Source: Thermohalobaculum sp038534135 (GTDB lineage Bacteria; Pseudomonadota; Alphaproteobacteria; Rhodobacterales; Rhodobacteraceae). Taken from it: a DNA stretch of 64,000 bases. The position numbers were made by a program, and so were the translations under genes. The stretch is taken from assembly GCA_038534135.1 (NCBI GenBank), contig JBCAXJ010000017.1, positions 11,940 to 75,939 of the forward strand, read 5' to 3'. Numbering within the stretch: position 1 is the stretch's first letter; each line of letters starts with the position of its first letter. Below the pieces are notes generated by a model. That model was not told the origin of the DNA. It searched no databases and was given only the letters and a program-made list of their open reading frames with translations. This document shows positions 17,257 through 26,194 of the stretch, one piece after another.

Positions 17257-18399
17257 GTGTCAGCAACGGAGCACAATCGCAGAAGATCGGATCAGCCGAG
17301 CGGTCGCGGACAGCGGTCGTCAGGGCGCGGAGGGCGTTCGCGCGGCGATGGTCCGATCGCGGCATTGGACCTTGGCACGAACAATTGTCGGCTGTTGGTC
17401 GCGCGTCCTGACGGGTCCGGCTTCGCGGTCATGGATGCGTTCTCGCGTGCGGTGCGGCTCGGCGAAGGGGTCGAGAGCTCGAACCTGTTGTCCGAAGAAG
17501 CGCAATCCCGGGCCCTCAAGGCTCTGCGCATCTGTGCCGGAAAGATCCGTCATCACAGGGTCAAGGATCACCGGATCGTTGCGACGGAGGCGTGCCGGCG
17601 CGCCGATAACGGCCGCGACTTCGTCCGCCGCGTGAACCGCGAGACCGGGCTGTCGATGGACATCATCACGCCCGAGGAAGAAGCGCGCCTGGCTGTCGCC
17701 GGGTGCGCGCCGCTGATCGACACGGAAGCGGAACAATTGTTGGTCTTCGACATAGGCGGCGGATCGACCGAGCTGATCTGGATCGACATGTCCGGCACCC
17801 CGTCATCCCGACGGGAGAACCTGGTGCGGGCACTCGCCCCCCTTGGCAAGGGACGGCGCGAAACCGACACGGCGCGGGCCGCCGCGGCGCACATCGCCGA
17901 CTGGATCTCGATACCCATGGGCGTTTCGACCCTGCATGACCGGTTCGCGCATATCGGGGACGATGCCCAGCGCTTCACCAGCATGTCCTGGCACTTCGAG
18001 GAACGGCTCGCGCCCTTCGGCCTCTACGACGCCTATGACAAGGCTGCGCTGACCGAGAAGATGCAGATCATCGGTGTCTCGGGCACAGCGACGACCTTCG
18101 GGGCGTTGCATTTGGGGCTGAAGACCTATGACCGCTCGAAGGTCGATGGGCTCTGGCTTCCGGCGGACGGTGCGGCGGATATCGCGGACCGGCTGATCTC
18201 GATGGAGCAAGGCGACCGGGCAATCCACCCAGGCATCGGGCGTGGACGCTCGTCCCTGGTGATCTCGGGCTCCGCGATCCTGATGACAATCCTGCGCCTC
18301 TGGCCGGTCGAGAGGATCCGCATCGCCGACCGGGGTCTGCGCGAAGGGATCCTGTACGGTCTTATCCAGGAACGGCGCGATCGGAAGGCCCAGACATGA
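17257..18399 (+). CDS. Ppx/GppA exopolyphosphatase-family phosphatase
   Basis: A 380-residue ASKHA-fold phosphatase. An Arg/Gly/Ser-rich, probably disordered N-terminus (about 32 residues) precedes the phosphate-1 motif AALDLGTNNCRLLVA. Also seen are ATEACRRADN, TPEEEARLA and the phosphate-2 motif LVFDIGGGSTELIW. It hydrolyses polyphosphate and/or pppGpp. The only in-frame start ahead of the domain is GTG at 17257. A near-perfect hairpin (17226-17250, GGGCTTCC / GGAAAGCCC) sits just before it and could affect translation. Its TGA overlaps the rlmE ATG. Confidence 0.88.
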   Translation: MSATEHNRRRSDQPSGRGQRSSGRGGRSRGDGPIAALDLGTNNCRLLVARPDGSGFAVMDAFSRAVRLGEGVESSNLLSEEAQSRALKALRICAGKIRHHRVKDHRIVATEACRRADNGRDFVRRVNRETGLSMDIITPEEEARLAVAGCAPLIDTEAEQLLVFDIGGGSTELIWIDMSGTPSSRRENLVRALAPLGKGRRETDTARAAAAHIADWISIPMGVSTLHDRFAHIGDDAQRFTSMSWHFEERLAPFGLYDAYDKAALTEKMQIIGVSGTATTFGALHLGLKTYDRSKVDGLWLPADGAADIADRLISMEQGDRAIHPGIGRGRSSLVISGSAILMTILRLWPVERIRIADRGLREGILYGLIQERRDRKAQT

Positions 18400-19142
18400 A
18401 AAAGTCAGGCGGCTCGAAGGGCACCACGAAGAACCGGACCAAGAACACCTCGGGACGCGGAACCCGCGAGTTGCGTACCCGGGTCAAGACCGCGAAGGGG
18501 CGGAAGATCTCATCGACACGCTGGCTGGATCGGCAATTGAATGACCCCTACGTCGTGGCGGCGAAGCGCGACGGCTATCGCAGCCGCGCGGCCTACAAGA
18601 TTATCGAGCTTGACGACAAGCTTCGGTTTCTTGTGCCCGGCGCTCGCGTGGTCGATCTGGGCTGCGCGCCTGGTGGCTGGTGCCAGGTCGCCGTCAAACG
18701 GGTCAACGCGCGTGGCGAGAACCCAAAGAAAGCGCAGGGCACCGTTCTGGGCGTGGACATCCAACCGGTCGACGCGATCGCGGGGGCCGAACTGATGGAG
18801 CTCGACTTCCTCGAAGATGGCGCCGACGAGCAGGTCAAAGCCGCCCTCGGCGGTACGGCTGACGTGGTCCTTTCGGATATGGCGGCCTTCGCCTCCGGAC
18901 ACCGGGCGACCGACCATTTGCGGATCATCGCGCTGGCCGAGACGGCGGCCTACTTCGCGTTCGACGTGCTGGAACCGGGCGGAGCGTTCGTCGCCAAGGT
19001 TCTGCACGGCGGCACAGAGGGCGAATTGCTGGCCCTGCTGAAGCAGCACTTCACCAAGGTCGTCCACATGAAACCGCCCGCATCGCGCAGTGACAGCGCC
19101 GAGATGTTCGTTGTCGCTACGGGATTTCGCGGCGCCCCTTAG
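18396..19142 (+). CDS. rlmE: 23S rRNA (uridine-2'-O)-methyltransferase RlmE
   Basis: A 248-residue FtsJ/RrmJ methyltransferase with a Lys/Arg-rich N-terminal extension of about 45 residues. SAM motif DLGCAPGGWCQ; the K-D-K-E catalytic set is represented by the Lys in SRAAYKIIEL, Asp in LSDMAAFASGH, Lys in FVAKVLHGG and Glu in SDSAEMFVVA. It methylates U2552 in the ribosomal A loop. It is coupled to ppx by a four-base ATGA overlap, a pairing common in Rhodobacteraceae. Confidence 0.93.
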   Translation: MKKSGGSKGTTKNRTKNTSGRGTRELRTRVKTAKGRKISSTRWLDRQLNDPYVVAAKRDGYRSRAAYKIIELDDKLRFLVPGARVVDLGCAPGGWCQVAVKRVNARGENPKKAQGTVLGVDIQPVDAIAGAELMELDFLEDGADEQVKAALGGTADVVLSDMAAFASGHRATDHLRIIALAETAAYFAFDVLEPGGAFVAKVLHGGTEGELLALLKQHFTKVVHMKPPASRSDSAEMFVVATGFRGAP

Positions 19143-19191
19143 GACTGGCGCACGGCGCGCGGCGATACACGACCCAAGCGGCCAACCAGGA

Positions 19192-20040
19192 TCAGCTTTC
19201 CACGAACGCCCGGATGACCTGCATCGCCCGGTCGTACTCGTCCCCGACAATCCCGTGCCCGCTCTCGGCAAATCGCTCGAAGACCGGCGTGCACCCGGTG
19301 AGGTAGGATGCGATCTCTTCACTGAAGGCAATCGGCGTGATCGGGTCGCGCGCTCCCCCCATCACCAATGTCGGGCATGTCACTCGCGCCAGTTTTCTGC
19401 GAAAATCCATACGGCCTTGCTCGTTATGCGGGCCGTTGAAATGGATCGCGACATCGTCGCGCCGGATCGTGCGAGACAGCCAATTCGGATCCATCCCAGA
19501 GACGGTGTAAAACGGAAGACAGGTGTTCGCATAAGCTGTTCGGGTCTCTGTCGTCGGATTCAACCAATAGTTCTCGGCCGCTTGCCGGGCCTCCGGTCCA
19601 CCGATCCGTTCGAACGCTTCGAACACAGTTTGAAACTCGAACTTCGCCGCTGAGCTGATCAGGATCAGTTTGCCCAAGGCTTGCGGATATCGGGTCGCAA
19701 AGGCTTGAGCAACGAACCCGCCGAACGATGTCCCCAGTACGATCGGTTTCTCGATGCCAAGCGCGGTACAAAACGCGTGGAGGTCATCGGCCCATTGCTT
19801 GAGGTTCCAGCTTTCCATCGGTCCGCTATCGCTGCGTCCGTTTGCCCGATGATCCAGGTATATGAGTTGCGCGATATCGGTAAGCTCAGAGTAACGCGGC
19901 TTGTACAGCGTGTGATCGGCGCCCGGTCCGCCATGCAGCAGGATCAGCGTAGGCCGTTCGCGCATCTGGTCGCCGTCCGGCACCAGCGACGCGCCTTCCA
20001 CATCGAAGTAAAGTTTCACGCCGTTGACGCTGAGATGCAT
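19192..20040 (-). CDS. Alpha/beta hydrolase (proline iminopeptidase-like)
   Basis: A 282-residue alpha/beta-hydrolase: oxyanion motif LLHGGPGADH, nucleophile elbow GTSFGG, an acid-bearing GGARDPITP loop and the catalytic His in ESGHGIVGDE. HGGPG resembles proline iminopeptidases and related peptidase S33 members, but substrate cannot be assigned. The ATG at 20040 has a GGAGGG ribosome site. No signal peptide, so probably cytoplasmic. It is convergent with rlmE and lies 79 bp downstream of the phospholipase-D-like gene on the same strand. Confidence 0.85.
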   Translation of the reverse strand: MHLSVNGVKLYFDVEGASLVPDGDQMRERPTLILLHGGPGADHTLYKPRYSELTDIAQLIYLDHRANGRSDSGPMESWNLKQWADDLHAFCTALGIEKPIVLGTSFGGFVAQAFATRYPQALGKLILISSAAKFEFQTVFEAFERIGGPEARQAAENYWLNPTTETRTAYANTCLPFYTVSGMDPNWLSRTIRRDDVAIHFNGPHNEQGRMDFRRKLARVTCPTLVMGGARDPITPIAFSEEIASYLTGCTPVFERFAESGHGIVGDEYDRAMQVIRAFVES

Positions 20041-20119
20041 TCCCAAATCCCTCCGAGTCTCGGGACGCAGTACCACACCGCACACGCAGCGCGGCACCTC
20101 AAACGCAGTGGGATCGGCT

Positions 20120-21208
20120 TCAATCGAAGAACGGCGTCCCGTGTACCTCGCGAATGCGGTCGATCTCCAGGCGCGCGGCCTTGACCATCGGCGCCGCTGC
20201 ATTGCCAGATACTACCACGATGTTCTCGTCGTTCGTCAGGTTCGCCGGACCCGTGTAGTTGAACGAGCCGATCACCATCGCCTTGTCGTCCAGCGTCATC
20301 AGCTTGTGGTGCAGTTTGTTGATCACGCCATGCTTCTTGCGGACGCGAAGCAAGTCGATGTTCGCGTCCTGCAGCGTTTCTTTTGCCGACCAGCTCTGAT
20401 TGCCCTGCATCGAGTCCATGGCGCCCCGTATCGGCAACCCGGCAAAGGCTGATTTCGCAAGTGAGTCGTCTATGCCAGAGGACTTCGAGAACGTGAAGAT
20501 CGCAAAATCGATCCGCGCTCGCGCTTTGTCGATCTGCTTCATGATCTCCATCTCCGGATTGTGGTCCGGTGCGAAACAAGCCTTCAGATGGACGCCGCTA
20601 ACGTCGAGCGTGTCGGGCTCTTCATTGCGCGACGCGACGTTCTTGCCGAAGTCACCGTTCGAGATTTCGCGGAACTCGCGTTCATAGACCTTGGCGAACT
20701 CCCGGTCTTCGACGATCAGGATATGGTTCAGGTTGCCGCCCTGCTTGGCCGTCCCGACACCCGTTGGCGTGAAATTGGTCGACCCGGTCAGCACCGCTTC
20801 ACGGTCGCGCACCATGAATTTCTGGTGGAAGATCTTCGGATTGAAGTCCGACCGGACCCAGGCCGTCCCGCGCAGCAGGGCTGCCGCAAGCAGTCGGTTC
20901 ACCTCGTGCGGACCCCTAGAGTCAAAAGCTTCCTCGACCGTCTTTGGGCGGGACTTCGAAGCCAGATAGTCAGCCTCGAGCACGATCTTGACCTGGACCT
21001 TGCGCTCGATCTCGGCCCGCAGGATCGCTTTGGCGATCGCCTCAGATTCCAACTCCTGCACGGCAATGACGAGACGACTTTGTGCGGCGTCGATAAAGTC
21101 GACGATGACATCTTCCAGATTGTCCAGCCCCGGATGACCGGGGATCATCTCGGTGTCGTTTTTATGGGAGCCCAAGTAAAAAGCGACGTTCCCGACGCGG
21201 GTGACCAT
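20120..21208 (-). CDS. Phospholipase D-like (HKD) protein
   Basis: A 362-residue protein with two HKD signatures: HQKFMVRDREAVLTGSTNFT in the first half and HHKLMTLDDKAMVIGSFNYT in the second, with the usual Asn after each. The ATG at 21208 has an AAGGA site. No clear signal peptide is present, so it is more likely an intracellular nuclease or phosphodiesterase than a secreted lipase. HKD proteins include nucleases, cardiolipin synthases and phospholipases. The first-half motifs RLVIAVQELESEAIAKAIL fit the PLDc_2 type with unknown substrate. Confidence 0.82.
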   Translation of the reverse strand: MVTRVGNVAFYLGSHKNDTEMIPGHPGLDNLEDVIVDFIDAAQSRLVIAVQELESEAIAKAILRAEIERKVQVKIVLEADYLASKSRPKTVEEAFDSRGPHEVNRLLAAALLRGTAWVRSDFNPKIFHQKFMVRDREAVLTGSTNFTPTGVGTAKQGGNLNHILIVEDREFAKVYEREFREISNGDFGKNVASRNEEPDTLDVSGVHLKACFAPDHNPEMEIMKQIDKARARIDFAIFTFSKSSGIDDSLAKSAFAGLPIRGAMDSMQGNQSWSAKETLQDANIDLLRVRKKHGVINKLHHKLMTLDDKAMVIGSFNYTGPANLTNDENIVVVSGNAAAPMVKAARLEIDRIREVHGTPFFD

Positions 21209-21310
21209 TTGAAATTTCCTTCTCACAATCTTCTGGCGAGAATTGTGAGGGCGAATCAATCCACGGTCAACGAACGCTAGATCATGCGTTGGAGACGTTC
21301 CTTGTCCCCG

Positions 21311-22180
21311 TCAGGTTGCAATACGCCCGGCTTGCTGCTCGAAAAATGATGCTCCGGTCGGGATCTCGGGCATCTCAACATCGAACGCGATCGAACGAAT
21401 GCGGCCGGGTTCGCGCCCGCGAACAATCCTGCCGCAATCGGGACTGGGGACCGCGACGGGGGAGAGACGCGCGGCATCTGCGGCAGCATACGTGACGATG
21501 TATAACGTTCGGGCGGCCTCGGACGTGTTCGCACTGGACGCATGCGCGACCCGAGAGTGCATCAGGCAGACCGCACCCGCCGGACCCGTGCACGGGCGCG
21601 CAATCTGGGCGAACTGCTCGGCGACCGGTGCGGCGACGGCGCCGGTGAAGATCCCGCCCTGCCAAAGCGAATGCAGAGGACCCTGATGTGAACCGGGTGC
21701 AATCATCAGCGGCCCGTTCTCCATCGTGACGTCATCGAGAAACAGTAGGGCCGTGAGCGTGTCGTCGTTGCTGTGCGGATCGAACGGAAAGTCCTGATGC
21801 CACTTCACGACCGTCGTTGAATGCGGCAGTTTCGAGTTGACCTTGGCATGATGGAACCGGACATCCGGGCCGATCAGATCCGCGGCCATGTCGGCGATGG
21901 CGCTGTCGAACGCGACCTGGGCATATTCCGGGCTGATGTCGTTTGGCGAGGCGACGCGTCTGAGCGCGGGCTTGTCGGGTGTGTGATCGCGTTCGAGGTC
22001 GAACCTCGGGCGACCGTCGCAAATCGTCCCGTAGGCAGTAACGTGCTGCCGAGAATCCTCGACCCAACCGGCAAACACCGACCGCAGGGCCGCCAGCGCT
22101 TCCGGAGAAATCGCATTCTCGACAACAATCGCGCCGTCGCGGGAAAAAGTGTCGATCTGGGTCTGGGAGAGACGCGCCAT
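21311..22180 (-). CDS. Phytanoyl-CoA dioxygenase-family oxygenase
   Basis: A 289-residue Fe(II)/2-oxoglutarate oxygenase of the PhyH type. The metal ligands are visible as H-x-D in VVKWHQDFPFDPHS and a distal His in CLMHSRVAHAS. MENGPLMIAPGSHQGP is the family's typical loop. It starts 2 bp after the agmatinase stop, so the two are cotranscribed, suggesting a hydroxylation step linked to a guanidino compound. The family also hydroxylates ectoine, fatty acyl and small-molecule substrates, so this is inference only. Confidence 0.85.
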   Translation of the reverse strand: MARLSQTQIDTFSRDGAIVVENAISPEALAALRSVFAGWVEDSRQHVTAYGTICDGRPRFDLERDHTPDKPALRRVASPNDISPEYAQVAFDSAIADMAADLIGPDVRFHHAKVNSKLPHSTTVVKWHQDFPFDPHSNDDTLTALLFLDDVTMENGPLMIAPGSHQGPLHSLWQGGIFTGAVAAPVAEQFAQIARPCTGPAGAVCLMHSRVAHASSANTSEAARTLYIVTYAAADAARLSPVAVPSPDCGRIVRGREPGRIRSIAFDVEMPEIPTGASFFEQQAGRIAT

Positions 22181-22182
22181 GT

Positions 22183-23166
22183 TCAGACTTTCGAGCGAGC
22201 GTGGAAGATGAATCCAAGGAAGTTCATCAGAAGCTGTGCCGCGAGGATCGAAGTCGAACCGGTCGGATCGTAATCCGGCGCGACCTCGACCAGGTCGATA
22301 CCGACGATCTCGTGTCGCTTCGCGGCGCCCTGCAGTATCTCCAGAACCTCGTAGTACAGGAACCCGCCATGGCTTGGCGTGCCGGTCCCCGGTGCGATCG
22401 ACGGACAGAACGCATCGATGTCGATGGTGACGTAGACCTTCGCGCCTTCGGGGATCCTTGCAAGAACACCGTCTGCGCCGAGCGCTCGTGCCCGTCGGAC
22501 CGAGAGTATCTCGGACCCCATGGCGCGCGCGGCCTCGTAACCCTCTTTCGCTGTCGACGATACGTTCCGGATGCCGACCTGTGTGAGCCCGGTCACATAG
22601 TCCTTCTCGGCTGCACGCCGCATGGGATTTCCGTGACCGTACCGCACGCCGTGGCGTTCATCCACGAAGTCCAGATGTGCGTCGATCTGCAGGATGTGGA
22701 TCGGGCCCTGCCCCTCGAAGGCATCAATGCAAGGAATGTTGATCGAGTGGTCCCCGCCAATCACCACCGGCAGCGCCCCGGCACTCAAGATCTTGCCGAC
22801 ACCAAAGGCGATGTTGCGATGGGATGCGATCGTGTCCGTGTGCACGATATCGGCATCACCTAGGTCGACGATCCGAACGTCCGCGCCCAGGTAGGTCGCG
22901 TCGTCCTCGTGATCGTAGGCCCCGGCATGACCGAAGGAAAACAGCGTCGACGCCTCGCGCACACCGCGTGGACCGAACCGCGCGCCCGACCGCCATTGCG
23001 TCCCAAAATCAAAGGGCGCGCCCAGGATGCAGGCATCGGCCTCGATCGCGTCCCAATCCTCGACATACGGCTTCTTCGCAAACGTAGAGATGCCGACAAA
23101 TGGCAGATTTAAACGACCGCCCTCGTAACCGTGTGCCGCCATATCGATCGCCCCCGTTGCTGCCAT
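22183..23166 (-). CDS. speB: Agmatinase-family ureohydrolase
   Basis: A 327-residue manganese ureohydrolase with the binuclear metal motifs GGDHSI, DAHLDF and DIDAFCPS, plus EVAPDYDPTGSTS near the C-terminus. It hydrolyses a guanidino group to urea; agmatine to putrescine is the default call, though guanidinobutyrase or guanidinopropionase cannot be excluded. The ATG at 23166 lacks a strong ribosome site; an ATG at 23142 after a G-rich stretch is a possible alternative. It is followed immediately by the PhyH-family gene. Confidence 0.85.
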   Translation of the reverse strand: MAATGAIDMAAHGYEGGRLNLPFVGISTFAKKPYVEDWDAIEADACILGAPFDFGTQWRSGARFGPRGVREASTLFSFGHAGAYDHEDDATYLGADVRIVDLGDADIVHTDTIASHRNIAFGVGKILSAGALPVVIGGDHSINIPCIDAFEGQGPIHILQIDAHLDFVDERHGVRYGHGNPMRRAAEKDYVTGLTQVGIRNVSSTAKEGYEAARAMGSEILSVRRARALGADGVLARIPEGAKVYVTIDIDAFCPSIAPGTGTPSHGGFLYYEVLEILQGAAKRHEIVGIDLVEVAPDYDPTGSTSILAAQLLMNFLGFIFHARSKV

Positions 23167-23323
23167 GCCGCAAGATGTTCCGGTCTATACGCGTCGCTCC
23201 ACCGCATCATGTGGTGGTTGAGAAACGCGCATCCTGTCGCGGCACCTCTATCAGCCTTCCCTTTTCCACGCCATCGTGAGATAGGGACGTGCCAACACAG
23301 CAATCTCCCAGGGGTTTGAGAAC

Positions 23324-24781
23324 ATGGAGATACGTGAGGCGCTCACATTCGATGATGTCTTGATGGTCCCAGGTGCGTCCGAGGTCCTGCCCGCAGATGC
23401 GGATACGCGGACCCAGGTCACCAAGGGCATCGCGTTGAACATTCCGCTGTTGAGTTCGGCCATGGACACCGTGACCGAAAGCGAGATGGCGATCTGCATG
23501 GCGCAATGGGGCGGCATGGGCGTGATCCACCGCAATCTGGACGTACGCGAGCAGGCCCGGCAGGTGAAGCGGGTCAAACGGTTCGAAAGCGGCATCGTCT
23601 ACAACCCGATCACATTGCAGCCGGATCAGACCTTGTCCGACGCCGAGGCATTGCAAGACCGCTACAAGATCACTGGATTTCCGGTCGTCGACCGCGAGAA
23701 ACGCCTGGTCGGCATTCTGACCAATCGCGACATGCGCTTTGCAGACAATCCTGATCTGCCGGTCAGTGAGCTGATGACCTCGGAGAACCTGGCCACGGTA
23801 CGCGAACCGGTCGACCTGGAAGCCGCGCGCAAATTGCTGCAGACCCGCAGGATAGAGAAGCTGCTGGTGGTGAATGACGTCGGTGAGTGCACGGGCCTAC
23901 TGACGGTCAAGGATATCCAGAAGGCCGTTCTGAATCCCAATGCCTGCAAGGACGATCTTGGGCGTTTGCGTGTGGCAGCAGCCACGACGGTCGGCGATGC
24001 GGGCTTCGAGCGCAGCGAAGCGCTGATCGATGCCGGGGTGGACCTGTTGGTCATCGACACGGCGCATGGCCATTCCGCATCGGTGGCTCGGGCGGTTGAG
24101 CGGGTCAAGAAGCTGTCGAACGCGGTACAAGTCGTCGCCGGGAATGTGGCGACGGGTGCTGCGACGCGCGCCTTGATCGATGCCGGTGCCGATGCGGTGA
24201 AAGTCGGGATCGGACCCGGGTCGATCTGTACCACGCGCGTCGTTGCGGGCGTGGGCGTGCCGCAGTTGACCGCCGTGCTGGATTGCGCCGAGGAGGCCGC
24301 CAAAACCGGCAGTCCGGTGATCGCGGACGGTGGCATCAAGTTCTCGGGCGATCTGGCCAAGGCAATCGCCGCGGGGGCACATTGTGCAATGGTCGGCTCG
24401 ATGCTGGCAGGCACCGATGAAGCCCCGGGCGAGGTCTTCCTGTTCCAGGGCAGATCTTACAAGAGCTATCGCGGCATGGGCTCGGTCGGGGCGATGGCCC
24501 GCGGGTCGGCGGATCGGTACTTCCAGAAAGAGGTCAGCGAGAGTCACAAACTGGTGCCGGAAGGCATCGAAGGACAGGTGGCCTACAAAGGGCCCGCGGG
24601 TGCTGTGTTGCACCAACTCGTGGGCGGCCTGCGCGCGGCAATGGGCTACACCGGCACCGGCACGATCGCAGACATGCGCAACGGCGTCGAGTTTGTCCGC
24701 ATCACGAATGCAGGCCTGACAGAAAGCCACGTTCACGACGTGACCATCACCCGCGAAGCGCCGAATTACCGCGGGAGCTGA
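23324..24781 (+). CDS. guaB: IMP dehydrogenase
   Basis: A 485-residue IMPDH with an N-terminal barrel (LTFDDVLMVPG), two CBS domains (about residues 90-205, ITGFPVVDREKRLVGILTNRD and LLVVNDVGECTGLLTVKDI), and the catalytic loop GIGPGSICTTR with C302. The C-terminal flap contains YRGMGSVGAM and Arg/Tyr. It oxidises IMP to XMP with NAD, the committed step to guanine nucleotides. Divergent from speB. In related genomes an rsmB-type gene commonly follows, as here. Confidence 0.97.
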   Translation: MEIREALTFDDVLMVPGASEVLPADADTRTQVTKGIALNIPLLSSAMDTVTESEMAICMAQWGGMGVIHRNLDVREQARQVKRVKRFESGIVYNPITLQPDQTLSDAEALQDRYKITGFPVVDREKRLVGILTNRDMRFADNPDLPVSELMTSENLATVREPVDLEAARKLLQTRRIEKLLVVNDVGECTGLLTVKDIQKAVLNPNACKDDLGRLRVAAATTVGDAGFERSEALIDAGVDLLVIDTAHGHSASVARAVERVKKLSNAVQVVAGNVATGAATRALIDAGADAVKVGIGPGSICTTRVVAGVGVPQLTAVLDCAEEAAKTGSPVIADGGIKFSGDLAKAIAAGAHCAMVGSMLAGTDEAPGEVFLFQGRSYKSYRGMGSVGAMARGSADRYFQKEVSESHKLVPEGIEGQVAYKGPAGAVLHQLVGGLRAAMGYTGTGTIADMRNGVEFVRITNAGLTESHVHDVTITREAPNYRGS

Positions 24782-24910
24782 TCCTGCCATGCCGAGACAT
24801 CAAACGGAGCGCGCGGGCGCGCGCACGACATACGCTCGCGTCGTCGCTGCGCTGACGCGAGCCGTTGGCACGTTTGTCACCAACACTCATCAGACCATCA
24901 CTTGTGACGC

Positions 24911-26107
24911 ATGAGGCCCGACGCACGAGCCCAGAGTGCGATCGAGATCCTCGACATCTGGTTGTCATCAGAACAGGATCTGGATCGGATACTGACCGAT
25001 TGGGGAAGGCGAAACCGCTACGCAGGCTCCGGCGACCGGCGCGCAATCGCCGATCTCGTGTACAGCGCGACACGCCGGCTGCGCTCAAGCGCGTGGATCG
25101 CTGGATCAGACGACGCAACGATGGCCGGGCGGGTGCTGATCCACGGAACCCTCATCCAAGCCGGACTGAAGGCCTCCGACGTTTTCACAGGTGAGAGACA
25201 CGCGCCAGCGTCGCTCTCGGAAACGGAGATTGCGGCGCGAAGATCACTCGACTCCGCACCGCGTCTCGTCCGTACCGACATGCCAGAATGGCTGGAACCC
25301 TGGGTCGCAAAGCTGAATGACGCCGATCTCCTTGCTCTTCGCGACCGCGCGAATGTTGATTTGCGGGTCAACAGTTTGAAGACCGATCCCGCTGCCGCCC
25401 GGCAAAGCCTCGCGAACGACGGTATTATCACAGAACCCCTGCCCGGTGTCGTTCATGCGCTCAAGGTCAAGGACGGCGCTCATCGGGTTCATCTAAGCAC
25501 TGCATATCTCGGAGGTCTGGTCGAGATCCAGGACGCCGGAAGCCAACAACTTGCGTTGCTCGCCAAAGCAAGACCCGGTGAACGTATCCTGGATCTTTGT
25601 GCCGGCGGCGGCGGCAAGGCACTTGCCATGGCGGCGGCAGCGGGCGGCAAGGCCATCATCCATGCATATGACATATCAAGTGCCCGCCTTGAAGCCTTGC
25701 CCGCGCGGGCGCAACGGGCGGGTGCTTCCATTGAGATCATCGATCGAAAGACACTCGAGAGATCCTTTGGGACATATGACGTCATCTTCGTCGATGCTCC
25801 ATGTTCGGGTTCAGGTGCGTGGCGACGCAATCCGGACGCCAAATGGCGTCTGACTGAAGCGCGACTTCAATCCTTGATCGCTGTCCAGTCAGAACTGCTC
25901 GAGCAGGCGCGAAAACTGCTACAGCCCGAGGGGCGGATCATCTATGGCACTTGCTCGATCTTTGACGGCGAGAACGCATCGCAGATCGATCAGTTCCTCA
26001 AACGGCATCCGAGATGGCATCTTGTCGATCAGCTTCGCCTGTTGCCGAGTTCTGGCACGGATGGTTTTTTTGGCGCTTTGCTGTCACAGGTTGTGGACTC
26101 GCGTTAA
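24911..26107 (+). CDS. RsmB/NOP-family RNA cytosine-5 methyltransferase
   Basis: A 398-residue RsmB-like protein. An N-terminal NusB-like helical region is followed by a Rossmann methyltransferase domain: LDLCAGGGGKALAMA for SAM, DAPCSGSGAWRRNPD with one conserved Cys, and YGTCSIFDGEN with the catalytic Cys. Together these mark an m5C RNA methylase; 16S rRNA C967 is the target of E. coli RsmB. It begins 129 bp after guaB. The final motif has Phe-Asp-Gly where the usual sequence is Leu-x-Pro, a modest deviation. Confidence 0.88.
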   Translation: MRPDARAQSAIEILDIWLSSEQDLDRILTDWGRRNRYAGSGDRRAIADLVYSATRRLRSSAWIAGSDDATMAGRVLIHGTLIQAGLKASDVFTGERHAPASLSETEIAARRSLDSAPRLVRTDMPEWLEPWVAKLNDADLLALRDRANVDLRVNSLKTDPAAARQSLANDGIITEPLPGVVHALKVKDGAHRVHLSTAYLGGLVEIQDAGSQQLALLAKARPGERILDLCAGGGGKALAMAAAAGGKAIIHAYDISSARLEALPARAQRAGASIEIIDRKTLERSFGTYDVIFVDAPCSGSGAWRRNPDAKWRLTEARLQSLIAVQSELLEQARKLLQPEGRIIYGTCSIFDGENASQIDQFLKRHPRWHLVDQLRLLPSSGTDGFFGALLSQVVDSR

Positions 26108-26194
26108 AATTGATTGTCTATTCACCGTGAGACGATAGGGGCGGTGTTTGAAATTTGTGTCCGGTCACTGGACAGAGTGTCAGGGTGACAGAAA

